Source: a virus
DNA length: 42,533 nt
Direction: 5' to 3' (one strand)
IMG/VR virus record: IMGVR_UViG_3300008113_000107
Location: 1-42,533 of that record
Numbering within the stretch: the first letter of the stretch is position 1; every line of letters begins with the position of its first letter. Under the pieces are notes generated by a model, which was given only the letters and a program-made list of their open reading frames with translations, ran no database searches and had not been told where the DNA came from. Shown here piece after piece: positions 24,859 to 31,179 of this stretch. The position numbers were made by a program, and so were the translations under genes.

Positions 24859-24990
24859 ATGAGCAAAATTAAAGATTCAGCAGATACCGTAGCAGCAATA
24901 GCATACGCCGGAATTGGCGTACTAATGTTGTACGGTCTTATAGTTACATCTCTAAAAGCAGCACGTAAAAAACAACTTATTAAAGAATAG
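24859..24990 (+). CDS. 43-residue membrane protein, cassette 5
   Basis: ATG after GAAAGGAATTATT. One span covers about residues 11-32 (VAAIAYAGIGVLMLYGLIVT), followed by a strongly basic tail (KAARKKQLIKE). It has a complete promoter-leader-gene-terminator unit of under 240 bases, which supports it being real in spite of its size. Role unknown. Confidence 0.7.
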   Translation: MSKIKDSADTVAAIAYAGIGVLMLYGLIVTSLKAARKKQLIKE

Positions 24991-24999
24991 TATTTGAAG

Positions 25000-25031
25000 T
25001 ATAAGTCCCTTAAACAAGGGCTTATATTTTT
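25000..25031 (+). terminator. Repeated terminator, copy 4
   Basis: TATAAG and TTATA outer arms with CCCTT/AAGGG inner pairs around AAAC, one T-C mismatch, then TTTTT. No promoter follows, so the DUF6353-like gene immediately downstream would depend on read-through. Confidence 0.85.
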
Positions 25032-25046
25032 CGAAAGGAGCTCATC

Positions 25047-25805
25047 ATTAATATACAAAACATTTTTCAAAAAGTAAAAACCTTAGCTATAGATAACTCA
25101 CCGTTAATTCTAACTTATATTTCAGTAGCCGGTGTTGCAACTACAGCTATTTTAGCAGTTAAAGCAACGCCTAAAGTTTTGACATATTTAGAACAAGACA
25201 CTAAAGGGAAAGGTTCAAAGCTTACAAGTCAAGAAGTACTAAGAGCTAGTTGGCGTGCTTACACTCCAGCAGCTGTATCTGGCTTAGTAACTATAACTAG
25301 CATTATTGCATCTAACAGAATTAGCAGCAAACGAAACGCTGCGCTTGTAACCCTATATTCTCTTGCCGAAACAGCATATAAAGAATATAGAACTAAGGTA
25401 CAGGAAGAAGTTGGTGAAAAGAAAGCTAAGCAGTTTAAGGACGACATTGCTAAAGATCACTTGCTAGACACGCCTATGGCCCTATCACAAGTATTTATTA
25501 CAGGTATGGGTGAAACATTATGCTATGACTCATACACTGGTCGATATTTCAAGTCCGACATGGAAACAATTAGGAAAGCGCAAAACGATATAAACGCTAA
25601 AATTTATAGAGATATGTATGCTAGTCACAACGATTTTTACGCTTTGATTGGTCTTGAGAAAGCTGCAATTGGCGAAGAAGCCGGATGGAACGGAGATAAC
25701 CAATTAGACATTGAGTTTTCTTCTCATCTAGCTAGTGATGGAAAACCTTGCCTATGTATTGAGTATAGAACAGAACCTGTTCGCGGATATTATAAGTTTG
25801 GATAA
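25047..25805 (+). CDS. DUF6353-like membrane protein, probable ATT start
   Basis: 252 residues if started at ATT 25047, which lies 6 bases after AAAGGAG. The nearest canonical start, a TTG at 25179, has no ribosome binding site and would remove the first membrane span. The sequence upstream of the TTG is clearly protein-like in the same frame (NSPLILTYISVAGVATTAIL, span about 19-41). A second span lies at about 72-92; the rest is soluble. The pattern KATPK...WRAYTPAAVSGLVTITSIIAS...RNAALVTLYSLAETAYKEY fits DUF6353 phage membrane proteins of unknown role. A paralogue lies at 28712. Either a rare start codon or a G-to-T sequence error explains the ATT. Confidence 0.75.
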   Translation: MNIQNIFQKVKTLAIDNSPLILTYISVAGVATTAILAVKATPKVLTYLEQDTKGKGSKLTSQEVLRASWRAYTPAAVSGLVTITSIIASNRISSKRNAALVTLYSLAETAYKEYRTKVQEEVGEKKAKQFKDDIAKDHLLDTPMALSQVFITGMGETLCYDSYTGRYFKSDMETIRKAQNDINAKIYRDMYASHNDFYALIGLEKAAIGEEAGWNGDNQLDIEFSSHLASDGKPCLCIEYRTEPVRGYYKFG

Positions 25806-26293
25806 TGCAAACTTTTTTAACGATACCAACAACTGATTTTACAAAAATCGCAGAGTCGTTAGATCGTTTAAGGTTAAATAAACAAGCTTTAGAAGCTTGG
25901 CAATTATTAATGACTAATTTAAGTTTAGACCCAGATAACAACTATAGAAAACCTAAAGCTTGGTATAACCACCCAGCAGCAGTTATGTGGAAAGGGTACG
26001 AAGTTTCTTTATATTATTATATAAAGGCTATGACCGACGAATGGATTAAACGAGGATACAAAACCACCATATTAGATAAAGCTACAGAAACAATGGAAAC
26101 AGCGCAAGCTAGTGGTTTTATATTAACATCAGAGTTTCCTTATTGGATGAAAAATAAAAAACTATACAATGACATAGTACATACTCACAGAGTAGCCTTA
26201 TTGGCTAAAGACTATGAATGGTATAGTAAATTTAATTGGCCGGAAGATACAGGAAAAAGACCAGATGAATATAACTATATCTGGTATAAGTAA
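25805..26293 (+). CDS. MSMEG_6728/Pyr_excise-like protein
   Basis: 162 residues; TAATG overlap with the DUF6353-like gene. The pattern is that of the MSMEG_6728 family in the pyrimidine-dimer glycosylase (Pyr_excise, T4 endonuclease V-related) superfamily: MQTFLTIPTTDFTKIAESLD, RLRLNKQALEAWQLL, HPAAVMWKGYEVSL, HTHRVALLAKDYEWY and a Pro-rich end. Members of T4 endonuclease V type cleave glycosidic bonds at UV lesions; activity of this subfamily is not established as far as I know. It could protect or modify phage DNA. Confidence 0.75.
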   Translation: MQTFLTIPTTDFTKIAESLDRLRLNKQALEAWQLLMTNLSLDPDNNYRKPKAWYNHPAAVMWKGYEVSLYYYIKAMTDEWIKRGYKTTILDKATETMETAQASGFILTSEFPYWMKNKKLYNDIVHTHRVALLAKDYEWYSKFNWPEDTGKRPDEYNYIWYK

Positions 26294-26299
26294 TAAGGG

Positions 26300-26326
26300 T
26301 CGCAAAAAATACAAGCCCTATAATGA
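26300..26326 (+). promoter_or_regulatory. TCGC-19-TATAAT promoter 6
   Basis: TCGCAAAAAA, then TACAAGCCC and TATAATGA at the invariant distance. It begins 6 bases after the preceding stop and drives the 55-residue membrane protein. Confidence 0.8.
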
Positions 26327-26355
26327 CACCACGTCACGTCTTGAAAGGACAAATT

Positions 26356-26523
26356 ATGAACAAGGTAAAAGATGCTATGAACAACCTAACCAAGAACAAG
26401 AACGTACCAACTAAGAAGATTCTTCTAGTAGTAGGAACCGTTGTAGGTATTGCACTTACAGCTGGACTAATTGCTAAGAACAAGTCTTCAGTAGTAAACG
26501 CTCTTGAATCAGTTAAAAAGTAA
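26356..26523 (+). CDS. Small single-pass membrane protein, cassette 6
   Basis: 55 residues, ATG after GAAAGGACAAATT. A basic N-terminal helix (KDAMNNLTKNKNVPTKK) precedes one span at about 21-42 (ILLVVGTVVGIALTAGLIA). It has its own promoter and a strong terminator. Codons are slightly more C/G-ending than in its neighbours. Function unknown. Confidence 0.7.
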   Translation: MNKVKDAMNNLTKNKNVPTKKILLVVGTVVGIALTAGLIAKNKSSVVNALESVKK

Positions 26524-26554
26524 CATCCACCCATATAAAAAACCAAAGACAATT

Positions 26555-26593
26555 AAAAATTGAATACGATTTAAAACATCGTATTCAATTTTT
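26555..26593. terminator. 16-bp hairpin after cassette 6
   Basis: AAAAATTGAATACGAT pairs perfectly with ATCGTATTCAATTTTT around a 7-base loop, followed by ATGTTTTT. It has A-tract and T-tract on both sides and can act as an intrinsic terminator. The sequence is unrelated to the five repeated terminators. No promoter is seen before the next gene. Confidence 0.85.
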
Positions 26594-26614
26594 ATGTTTT
26601 TCGAAAGGAATATA

Positions 26615-26917
26615 ATGCAAATCAAAGAAAATCAAACATTTCTTCCAGAGGGATTAATTACTGTACTACAAAACACAGTCGTTGATAACTACAATGAACA
26701 CAAGAACGAAAAAAACCAAGTACTGACTAGAGATGAAGTTACACTTATCTCTGTGATTACAAACGATATAGCTAACGAAGTATATCTGCTAACAACCACT
26801 CGAAACGATGGTCTACTATATGCCCTTCACTTTGAAGGTTCTATGGTAACCCTATATTTATACAACAGAATTGCTAGAAAAGTTCTAGCAAGCAAAGAAA
26901 CCGTAGAAGGAGCATAA
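26615..26917 (+). CDS. Unknown 100-residue protein
   Basis: The ATG follows CGAAAGGAATATA. A soluble, acidic-to-neutral protein with a helical N-terminal part (LPEGLITVLQNTVVDNY) and a beta-rich C-terminal half (EVYLLTTTRNDGLLYALHFEG, MVTLYLYNRIARKVL). It overlaps the next gene by one base (TAATG), so the two are probably co-translated. The family is not recognised; a partner role for the chaperone-like product is a guess from coupling. Confidence 0.65.
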   Translation: MQIKENQTFLPEGLITVLQNTVVDNYNEHKNEKNQVLTRDEVTLISVITNDIANEVYLLTTTRNDGLLYALHFEGSMVTLYLYNRIARKVLASKETVEGA

Positions 26918-27378
26918 TGCTAAAGAAAACACTAACATATACCGATTTTAATGGCGTTGAAGTTACTGAAGATTTTTACTTTAACTTGACAAAAGCTGAA
27001 ATTGCTGAAATGGAAGTAAACGCTTCAACACTAGATTCTACTGGTAATGTTAAAGGTGGAATGGAAGCAATGCTAAATGATGTAGTTGAATCCGGAAGCG
27101 GAAAACGAATCATTGAAGTATTTAAAGAGATTGTTAGAAAATCAATTGGTAGAAAAAGTGAAGATGGAAAGTACTTCTTTAAAGACGCGTCTATTTGGCA
27201 CGAGTTTGAAGCAAGTCCTGCATATTCAGATTTCTTTGTTGAATTGTTAACCGATCCAGACGCAGCTGCTAATTTTATCAAAGGCGTAATGCCTGTCGAT
27301 TTTGATACTTCTGATGTGCCACCTCCAATTCCATTGAAGACCTTTCTTCCTGATGGACCAACTAAACTAGAAGATTAA
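26917..27378 (+). CDS. Tail assembly chaperone-like protein
   Basis: 153 residues. The start (LKKTLTYTDFNGVEVTEDF, then YFNLTKAEIAEME), followed by IIEVFKEIVRKSIGRKSEDGKYF and SDFFVELLTDPDAAANFI, matches a phage family normally linked to tail assembly chaperones. It lies in the small-membrane-gene region, over 8 kb from the tape measure gene and after the lysis genes. The name rests on family resemblance only. The C-terminal about 30 residues are Pro- and Asp-rich. Confidence 0.6.
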   Translation: MLKKTLTYTDFNGVEVTEDFYFNLTKAEIAEMEVNASTLDSTGNVKGGMEAMLNDVVESGSGKRIIEVFKEIVRKSIGRKSEDGKYFFKDASIWHEFEASPAYSDFFVELLTDPDAAANFIKGVMPVDFDTSDVPPPIPLKTFLPDGPTKLED

Positions 27379-27389
27379 ATAATAACTTG

Positions 27390-27444
27390 GGAAGTAGCAC
27401 CGTTATATTACTATCGCTCTGTAATATAACCTATGCTTACTTTT
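27390..27444. other. Structured intergenic element (hairpin)
   Basis: GTTATATTAC (27402-27411) pairs perfectly with GTAATATAAC (27421-27430) around TATCGCTCT. The flanks AAGTAGCA and TGCTTACTT extend the stem with a bulge, then TTTT follows. It can serve as terminator for the chaperone-like gene. The remaining sequence to the next promoter (about 27445-27495) holds no gene I can support. Confidence 0.6.
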
Positions 27445-27495
27445 AAACGACAATTGGCCGACTTCATGGTATGCGCCCACTATTATTTATTTTAA

Positions 27496-27522
27496 TCGCG
27501 AGTATAACAAGGCTTATAGTGA
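27496..27522 (+). promoter_or_regulatory. TCGC-19-TATAGT promoter 7
   Basis: TCGCGAGTATAACAAGG matches promoter 1 closely (16 of the first 17 bases). The -10 is TATAGT instead of TATAAT. Spacing is again 19 nt. It drives the 89-residue membrane protein. Confidence 0.8.
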
Positions 27523-27551
27523 GCCACTATCATCTCTTGAAAGGAGAATTT

Positions 27552-27821
27552 ATGAACCCGCTCAATCTAATAAAAACTGTTACAGAACTAATGGTATCTG
27601 TCGGAGTTGGATCTATTGTAGGAAACACTATCAAGAATGCTACACCTACCAATGCACATATCGTAAAACGTATAAGCATGGGTATCGGTGGGTTTTTCTT
27701 GAGCAGTATGGTTTCTTCAAAAGTATCCAAATACGCAACGGAAACTATCGATGAAACAGCTGAAAAGATTAAGTCAATCAGAAAAACCGAAACAAAGTTT
27801 GATGAAACAAAAGCTAATTAA
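27552..27821 (+). CDS. Small membrane protein, cassette 7
   Basis: 89 residues from the ATG after GAAAGGAGAATTT. Two hydrophobic segments (about 11-27, VTELMVSVGVGSIVGN; about 42-57, SMGIGGFFLSSMVSSK) may form a hairpin in the membrane; the C-terminus is charged. The MNPLNLIKTVTELMVSVGVG pattern recurs in other phages as far as I recall, with no known function. It has its own promoter and a copy of the repeated terminator. Confidence 0.7.
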   Translation: MNPLNLIKTVTELMVSVGVGSIVGNTIKNATPTNAHIVKRISMGIGGFFLSSMVSSKVSKYATETIDETAEKIKSIRKTETKFDETKAN

Positions 27822-27834
27822 ATAAATTAAAAAG

Positions 27835-27866
27835 TATAAGCCCTTTAAACAAGGGTTTATATTTTT
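27835..27866 (+). terminator. Repeated terminator, copy 5
   Basis: TATAAGCCCTT pairs with AAGGGTTTATA (one G-T wobble) around TAAAC, then TTTTT. It closes the small-cassette array. No promoter precedes the next gene. Confidence 0.85.
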
Positions 27867-27890
27867 CTTAATTATACAGAGAAGGTACTA

Positions 27891-28562
27891 ATGACCGAAA
27901 GAAATGTTACAGGTGATGACGGTGCTGGAAGACAAAAAGCGATGAAAGTCGATTATCCAGCAAACAGTCACAAAAATAAAAATGTTAGAGCGAATAATTC
28001 TAATAAAAATGTAGAAAAAGTAGTACAAGGCGAAGTTATTCAAAGGGATTCTTCTACTAAAAGTAAATTTAGAGAAGCTATGACTGGAGATGACACAAAC
28101 TCGGTTATTTCTTATATAATTTTTGACGTTATAATTCCAGCTGCTAAATCTATGCTGGCAGATGCAACTAGTCAATTTATAGAACGCATATTGTTTGGAG
28201 ATTCAAAACGTTCATCAGGTGGACGCCAAGGATATACCAGCTACAATAAAATGAGTGGACCACAACGTTACAACAGCAACAAGCCGGCAAGACCAGAAAT
28301 TAGTAATAGAGGTCGAGCTAATCATAATTTCGGAGAAGTTATTCTAAGCAGTAGAGGCGAAGCAGAACACGTGCTTGACAGTCTTAGTGCTTTGATCGAC
28401 GATTATGGTGTAGCAACTGTTTCCGATCTATATGATCTATTAGGTATTACTGGAAACTTTACGGACGACAAATGGGGATGGTACGAACTTAGAGGTTCGC
28501 ATGTCTCAAGAATCAGAGAAGGTTATTTAATAAATCTACCGAAAACATCAGAAATAGAATAG
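27891..28562 (+). CDS. Conserved phage protein of unknown function, 223 residues
   Basis: ATG after GAAGG. The N-terminus is basic and disordered (YPANSHKNKN). A helical hydrophobic segment (DVIIPAAKSMLADATSQFIERILFG, about 77-101), a GYTSYNKMS linker, and a C-terminal winged-helix-like region follow: SRGEAEHVLDSLSALIDDYG, TVSDLYDLLGI, KWGWYELRGSHVSRIREGYL. The C-terminal pattern is widespread in phages and is suggestive of a nucleic-acid or protein interaction domain. Function is not known. Confidence 0.75.
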   Translation: MTERNVTGDDGAGRQKAMKVDYPANSHKNKNVRANNSNKNVEKVVQGEVIQRDSSTKSKFREAMTGDDTNSVISYIIFDVIIPAAKSMLADATSQFIERILFGDSKRSSGGRQGYTSYNKMSGPQRYNSNKPARPEISNRGRANHNFGEVILSSRGEAEHVLDSLSALIDDYGVATVSDLYDLLGITGNFTDDKWGWYELRGSHVSRIREGYLINLPKTSEIE

Positions 28563-28570
28563 GAGTCATT

Positions 28571-28708
28571 ATGTCTTTAGAAGAAAAAAGGAATTTTATT
28601 ATAAAAGCATATCCAGGTGGCGACTGGGTATGGAAAGTCCAAAAGATGTCAGATAAACAAATTCATGCTATTTACAGTAGTTTAATTAATAGAAAAGTGA
28701 AAGGTTAA
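28571..28708 (+). CDS. Small conserved phage protein, 45 residues
   Basis: ATG after AGGAG. Soluble and basic, with AYPGGDWVWKVQKMSDKQIHA in the middle, a pattern seen in other small phage proteins with KMSxxQxxAxY. It sits 3 bases before the next gene in the same operon. Function unknown. Confidence 0.65.
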   Translation: MSLEEKRNFIIKAYPGGDWVWKVQKMSDKQIHAIYSSLINRKVKG

Positions 28709-28711
28709 TAA

Positions 28712-29614
28712 ATGTTTAATATTACTAATATTAAATCTTCCGTTATTACATCAATGGGAAGAACCGGATTGATCATTAGAAAGTTTAGTCCAGAGATTCT
28801 AACAACTGTTGGAATATTAGGTATGATTGGTACAACAATTTTAGCAAGCAGAGCAACAGTTAAGCTTGGTCCTATTGTTGAGGAAATCAAGGATCAAAAA
28901 GCAGAAGCAAAGTGGGCTTCTGACGAGTTGACTACAGCAAATGGTTATTACGACAAACAAGCTCACACTAAAGCTATTTCTAAAGTATACGTTAAGGGCG
29001 CTTTAGATATATCTAAATTGTACGGTCCTTCTATCACTATTGGTCTGACGTCTATTGGATGTATCATTGCTGCTCACGGCATTATGCAAAAGCGAACTGT
29101 TGCTATTGCTGCTGCTTACAAAGCCTTAGAAACTACCTTTGGCGAATATCGAAAAAGAGTAATTGCTGAAATTGGCGAAGAAAAAGAATCGGATATTAGA
29201 ACTAACAAAAAAGAAGTAGATGTAGTTTCTAAAGACGGAAAAAAGTCTAAAGCAATTACCGCAGATACAAATGGTATTTCTGTATATGCTAGGTTCTTTG
29301 ACGAGCATTCTCAAAATTGGAGCAAGACATCAGAATACAATTTGATGTTCTTAAAGTCTCAGCAAAACTACGCTAACGACCTTCTTCACGCTAGAGGACA
29401 CGTATTCCTAAACGATGTTTATGATATGTTGGGTATTCCAAGATCCCAAGCCGGTCAAGTAGTTGGTTGGGTTATTTCTAAGGATGGCGATAACTTTATT
29501 GACTTTGGTATCTACGATCATTACAATAACAACGCACACAGCTTTGTTAACGGTATTGAGCACTCCATTCTTCTCGACTTTAACGTCGACGGCGTAATTT
29601 ACGATCAGATCTAA
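28712..29614 (+). CDS. DUF6353-like membrane protein, second paralogue
   Basis: 300 residues. It is similar in layout to the protein at 25047: a first span at about 31-48 (LTTVGILGMIGTTILASRA), then a second at about 110-128 (SITIGLTSIGCIIAAHGI) followed by QKRTVAIAAAYKALETTFGEYRK, paralleling the first copy's SSKRNAALVTLYSLAETAYKEYR. A soluble C-terminal half contains FLNDVYDMLGIPRSQAGQVVGW. It has an ordinary ATG start after AAAGG. Both copies are probably anchored in the host membrane. Confidence 0.7.
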   Translation: MFNITNIKSSVITSMGRTGLIIRKFSPEILTTVGILGMIGTTILASRATVKLGPIVEEIKDQKAEAKWASDELTTANGYYDKQAHTKAISKVYVKGALDISKLYGPSITIGLTSIGCIIAAHGIMQKRTVAIAAAYKALETTFGEYRKRVIAEIGEEKESDIRTNKKEVDVVSKDGKKSKAITADTNGISVYARFFDEHSQNWSKTSEYNLMFLKSQQNYANDLLHARGHVFLNDVYDMLGIPRSQAGQVVGWVISKDGDNFIDFGIYDHYNNNAHSFVNGIEHSILLDFNVDGVIYDQI

Positions 29615-29615
29615 A

Positions 29616-29759
29616 ATGCCTTTATTTTATAAGTATATTTATGAATTTAACGGTGGCGAGTATATCATATACTCAGTGTCTAGAACCGAAGCAGATGCTG
29701 AGTATATGAATATATTCAATGTTAAAACTGTTAAATTCTTGAGAAGGGAACCATGGTAA
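29616..29759 (+). CDS. Small unknown protein, 47 residues
   Basis: The ATG is one base after the previous stop and there is no clear Shine-Dalgarno, so translation would be coupled. The product (MPLFYKYIYEFNGGEY start; FLRREPW end) is beta-like and basic at its end. The frame also overlaps the next small gene by seven bases. It is a plausible gene by packing only. Confidence 0.5.
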   Translation: MPLFYKYIYEFNGGEYIIYSVSRTEADAEYMNIFNVKTVKFLRREPW

Positions 29760-29953
29760 TGGCTAGTATAATTATGATTTGCGACTGTTGTGAATATGAG
29801 CAGGAATGGAACGCATCTAGGCAAGACTGGATTGATTTTCAAGAAATCTGGGAACTACATCAAAAAATACAAAGAAAAGAAAGGGCGAAAATAGATGGAA
29901 AACAAACCAAAACCAAAACCACCACCAGAAGGATCAAAAACAAAAAACGTTGA
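29753..29953 (+). CDS. Small Cys-containing basic protein
   Basis: 66 residues. ATG at 29753 follows GAAGGG; an ATG at 29759 overlapping the previous stop (TAATG) is equally possible. It has CDCC near residues 10-13, an aromatic helical middle (QDWIDFQEIWELHQKIQRKE), and a Lys/Thr/Arg-rich end. The Cys cluster could bind metal, but only three Cys are present. Function unknown. Confidence 0.5.
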   Translation: MVMASIIMICDCCEYEQEWNASRQDWIDFQEIWELHQKIQRKERAKIDGKQTKTKTTTRRIKNKKR

Positions 29954-30038
29954 GAGCCACTGGAACAAACCGTTAATTAATAACGAACAACTAAAAAAAC
30001 TATTATTAAGGATTGAAAATGAGCAAAAAGATAAGTAG
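29895..30038 (+). CDS. Small Pro/Lys-rich protein, 47 residues
   Basis: ATG preceded by AAAGGGCG. It starts MENKPKPKPPPEGSK and ends in a charged helix (NNEQLKKLLLRIENEQKDK). It overlaps the gene before by 59 bases and the gene after by 20 bases in other frames. The overlap on the left is longer than usual here, so it may be spurious. Confidence 0.4.
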   Translation: MENKPKPKPPPEGSKTKNVESHWNKPLINNEQLKKLLLRIENEQKDK

Positions 30039-30645
30039 TGTTCTAACCTTTGCCGCTGGTATTATTATAGGTGGAGCTGGAGCGTATTTTGTAACAAACA
30101 AGTTAGCTAAGGATAAATTTGAATCTGAGCTACAAGCAGAAGTTAACGATGTTAAAGAATATTACAAACTTCTAAGAAAAGAAGGAGAGTATTCTTCTCC
30201 TGAAACAGTAGTTCCAAAGTCACAAAAGGAAACATACAAAGAAATAATGGATAACTATATTTACGGAGAACCTGTAGAATCAACCACTTATGTTGAGGTT
30301 ACCGAGGAAGAAGAAGTTATCGATAGGTCAAAGCCTTACGTTATTTCTTTGAAGTCCTACATGGAAGATCGAGAAGACATGGACAAGCAATGCGTTACCT
30401 ATTTTGAAGGTGATGATGTTCTATGTGATGATCGTGAAACCGTGATTCCTGATATCGAAACAACTATCGGAAACGATGCATGTACCAAATTCGGACAAGA
30501 TTCTGAAGATGAGAACGTCGTTTATGTTAGAAACGAGCAGATTAATATAGACTTTGAAGTCGTTAGAGATCCTCGTTCATTTTCTGAAGTAGTACTAGGT
30601 TTTAGGGAAGAGAAGGAGGTTCGTCGCATGAGGGAGGATGATTGA
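30019..30645 (+). CDS. Membrane-anchored acidic protein
   Basis: 208 residues from the ATG after AAGGATTGAAA. One N-terminal span at about 6-25 (SSVLTFAAGIIIGGAGAYFV), then a coiled segment and a long acidic soluble part with KPYVISLKSYMED, VTYFEGDDVLCDD, IGNDACTKFG and VVYVRNEQINIDFEVVRDPRSFSEV. This arrangement is a recurrent phage family with no assigned function. The stop overlaps the next gene's TTG start. Confidence 0.7.
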   Translation: MSKKISSVLTFAAGIIIGGAGAYFVTNKLAKDKFESELQAEVNDVKEYYKLLRKEGEYSSPETVVPKSQKETYKEIMDNYIYGEPVESTTYVEVTEEEEVIDRSKPYVISLKSYMEDREDMDKQCVTYFEGDDVLCDDRETVIPDIETTIGNDACTKFGQDSEDENVVYVRNEQINIDFEVVRDPRSFSEVVLGFREEKEVRRMREDD

Positions 30646-31169
30646 TATCATTAAACCTATCTAAAGACGAATACTTTCTTTGGTTAGTTTCTAAGGTAGG
30701 AGCAAAAGAATCATATATGTCTTTGTGTGGGCAATTGTACAATACAAAATTTGATTGGTTTGTTCCGAATGACGATAACAGAATAACTGATGGTCTACAA
30801 CTAAGACAAGAATATTTAGAAGATTTTGAGGACGGAATAGTTACTGATATGCTTTATAGTGACTGTTCTGTCCTTGAAGTCATAATTGGTATTTGTTACA
30901 GATTTAGTTATGACTCTATGCTAGATGTTGATGATTGCTTTTGGGATATTGTAAATAACCTACAGCTTGAAAAGTACACAGACAATAGCTATACAATAAC
31001 ATCAGAAAAACAAGTAGCTACTACAATTGATAAATTTATAAATAGAACATACAGACCAAACGGTCAAGGCGGTTTATTTCCTTTAAGTAAACCCCATGAG
31101 GATCAAACAAAAGTAGAGATATGGTACCAAATGTCAGCATATCTGATGGAGAATAATTTACTAAGATAG
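30642..31169 (+). CDS. Conserved phage protein of unknown function, 175 residues
   Basis: TTG start 4 bases after GGGAGG, overlapping the upstream stop by TTGA. Patterns include FLWLVSKVGA, LYNTKFDWFVPNDDNRITDG, CSVLEVIIGICYRF and a C-terminal NRTYRPNGQGGLFPL followed by VEIWYQMSAYLMEN. The last block is strongly conserved among phage proteins located before replication genes. No catalytic motif is evident. It is 10 bases upstream of the replication fusion gene. Confidence 0.7.
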   Translation: MISLNLSKDEYFLWLVSKVGAKESYMSLCGQLYNTKFDWFVPNDDNRITDGLQLRQEYLEDFEDGIVTDMLYSDCSVLEVIIGICYRFSYDSMLDVDDCFWDIVNNLQLEKYTDNSYTITSEKQVATTIDKFINRTYRPNGQGGLFPLSKPHEDQTKVEIWYQMSAYLMENNLLR

Positions 31170-31179
31170 AAAGGAAAAA

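Noticed and set aside
26214-26414. 66-codon frame overlapping the start of cassette 6
   Set aside because: It crosses promoter 6 and the ribosome binding site of the 55-residue membrane protein and has no ribosome binding site of its own.
27385-27480. Possible tRNA or tRNA-like element
   Set aside because: The hairpin does not fit a cloverleaf: no T-arm GTTC-like sequence, no D-arm and no acceptor pairing.
23246-27866. Regularly repeated elements that might be a CRISPR array
   Set aside because: The repeats are promoters and terminators at irregular distances around coding frames, not identical repeats with uniform spacers, and no cas genes are present.
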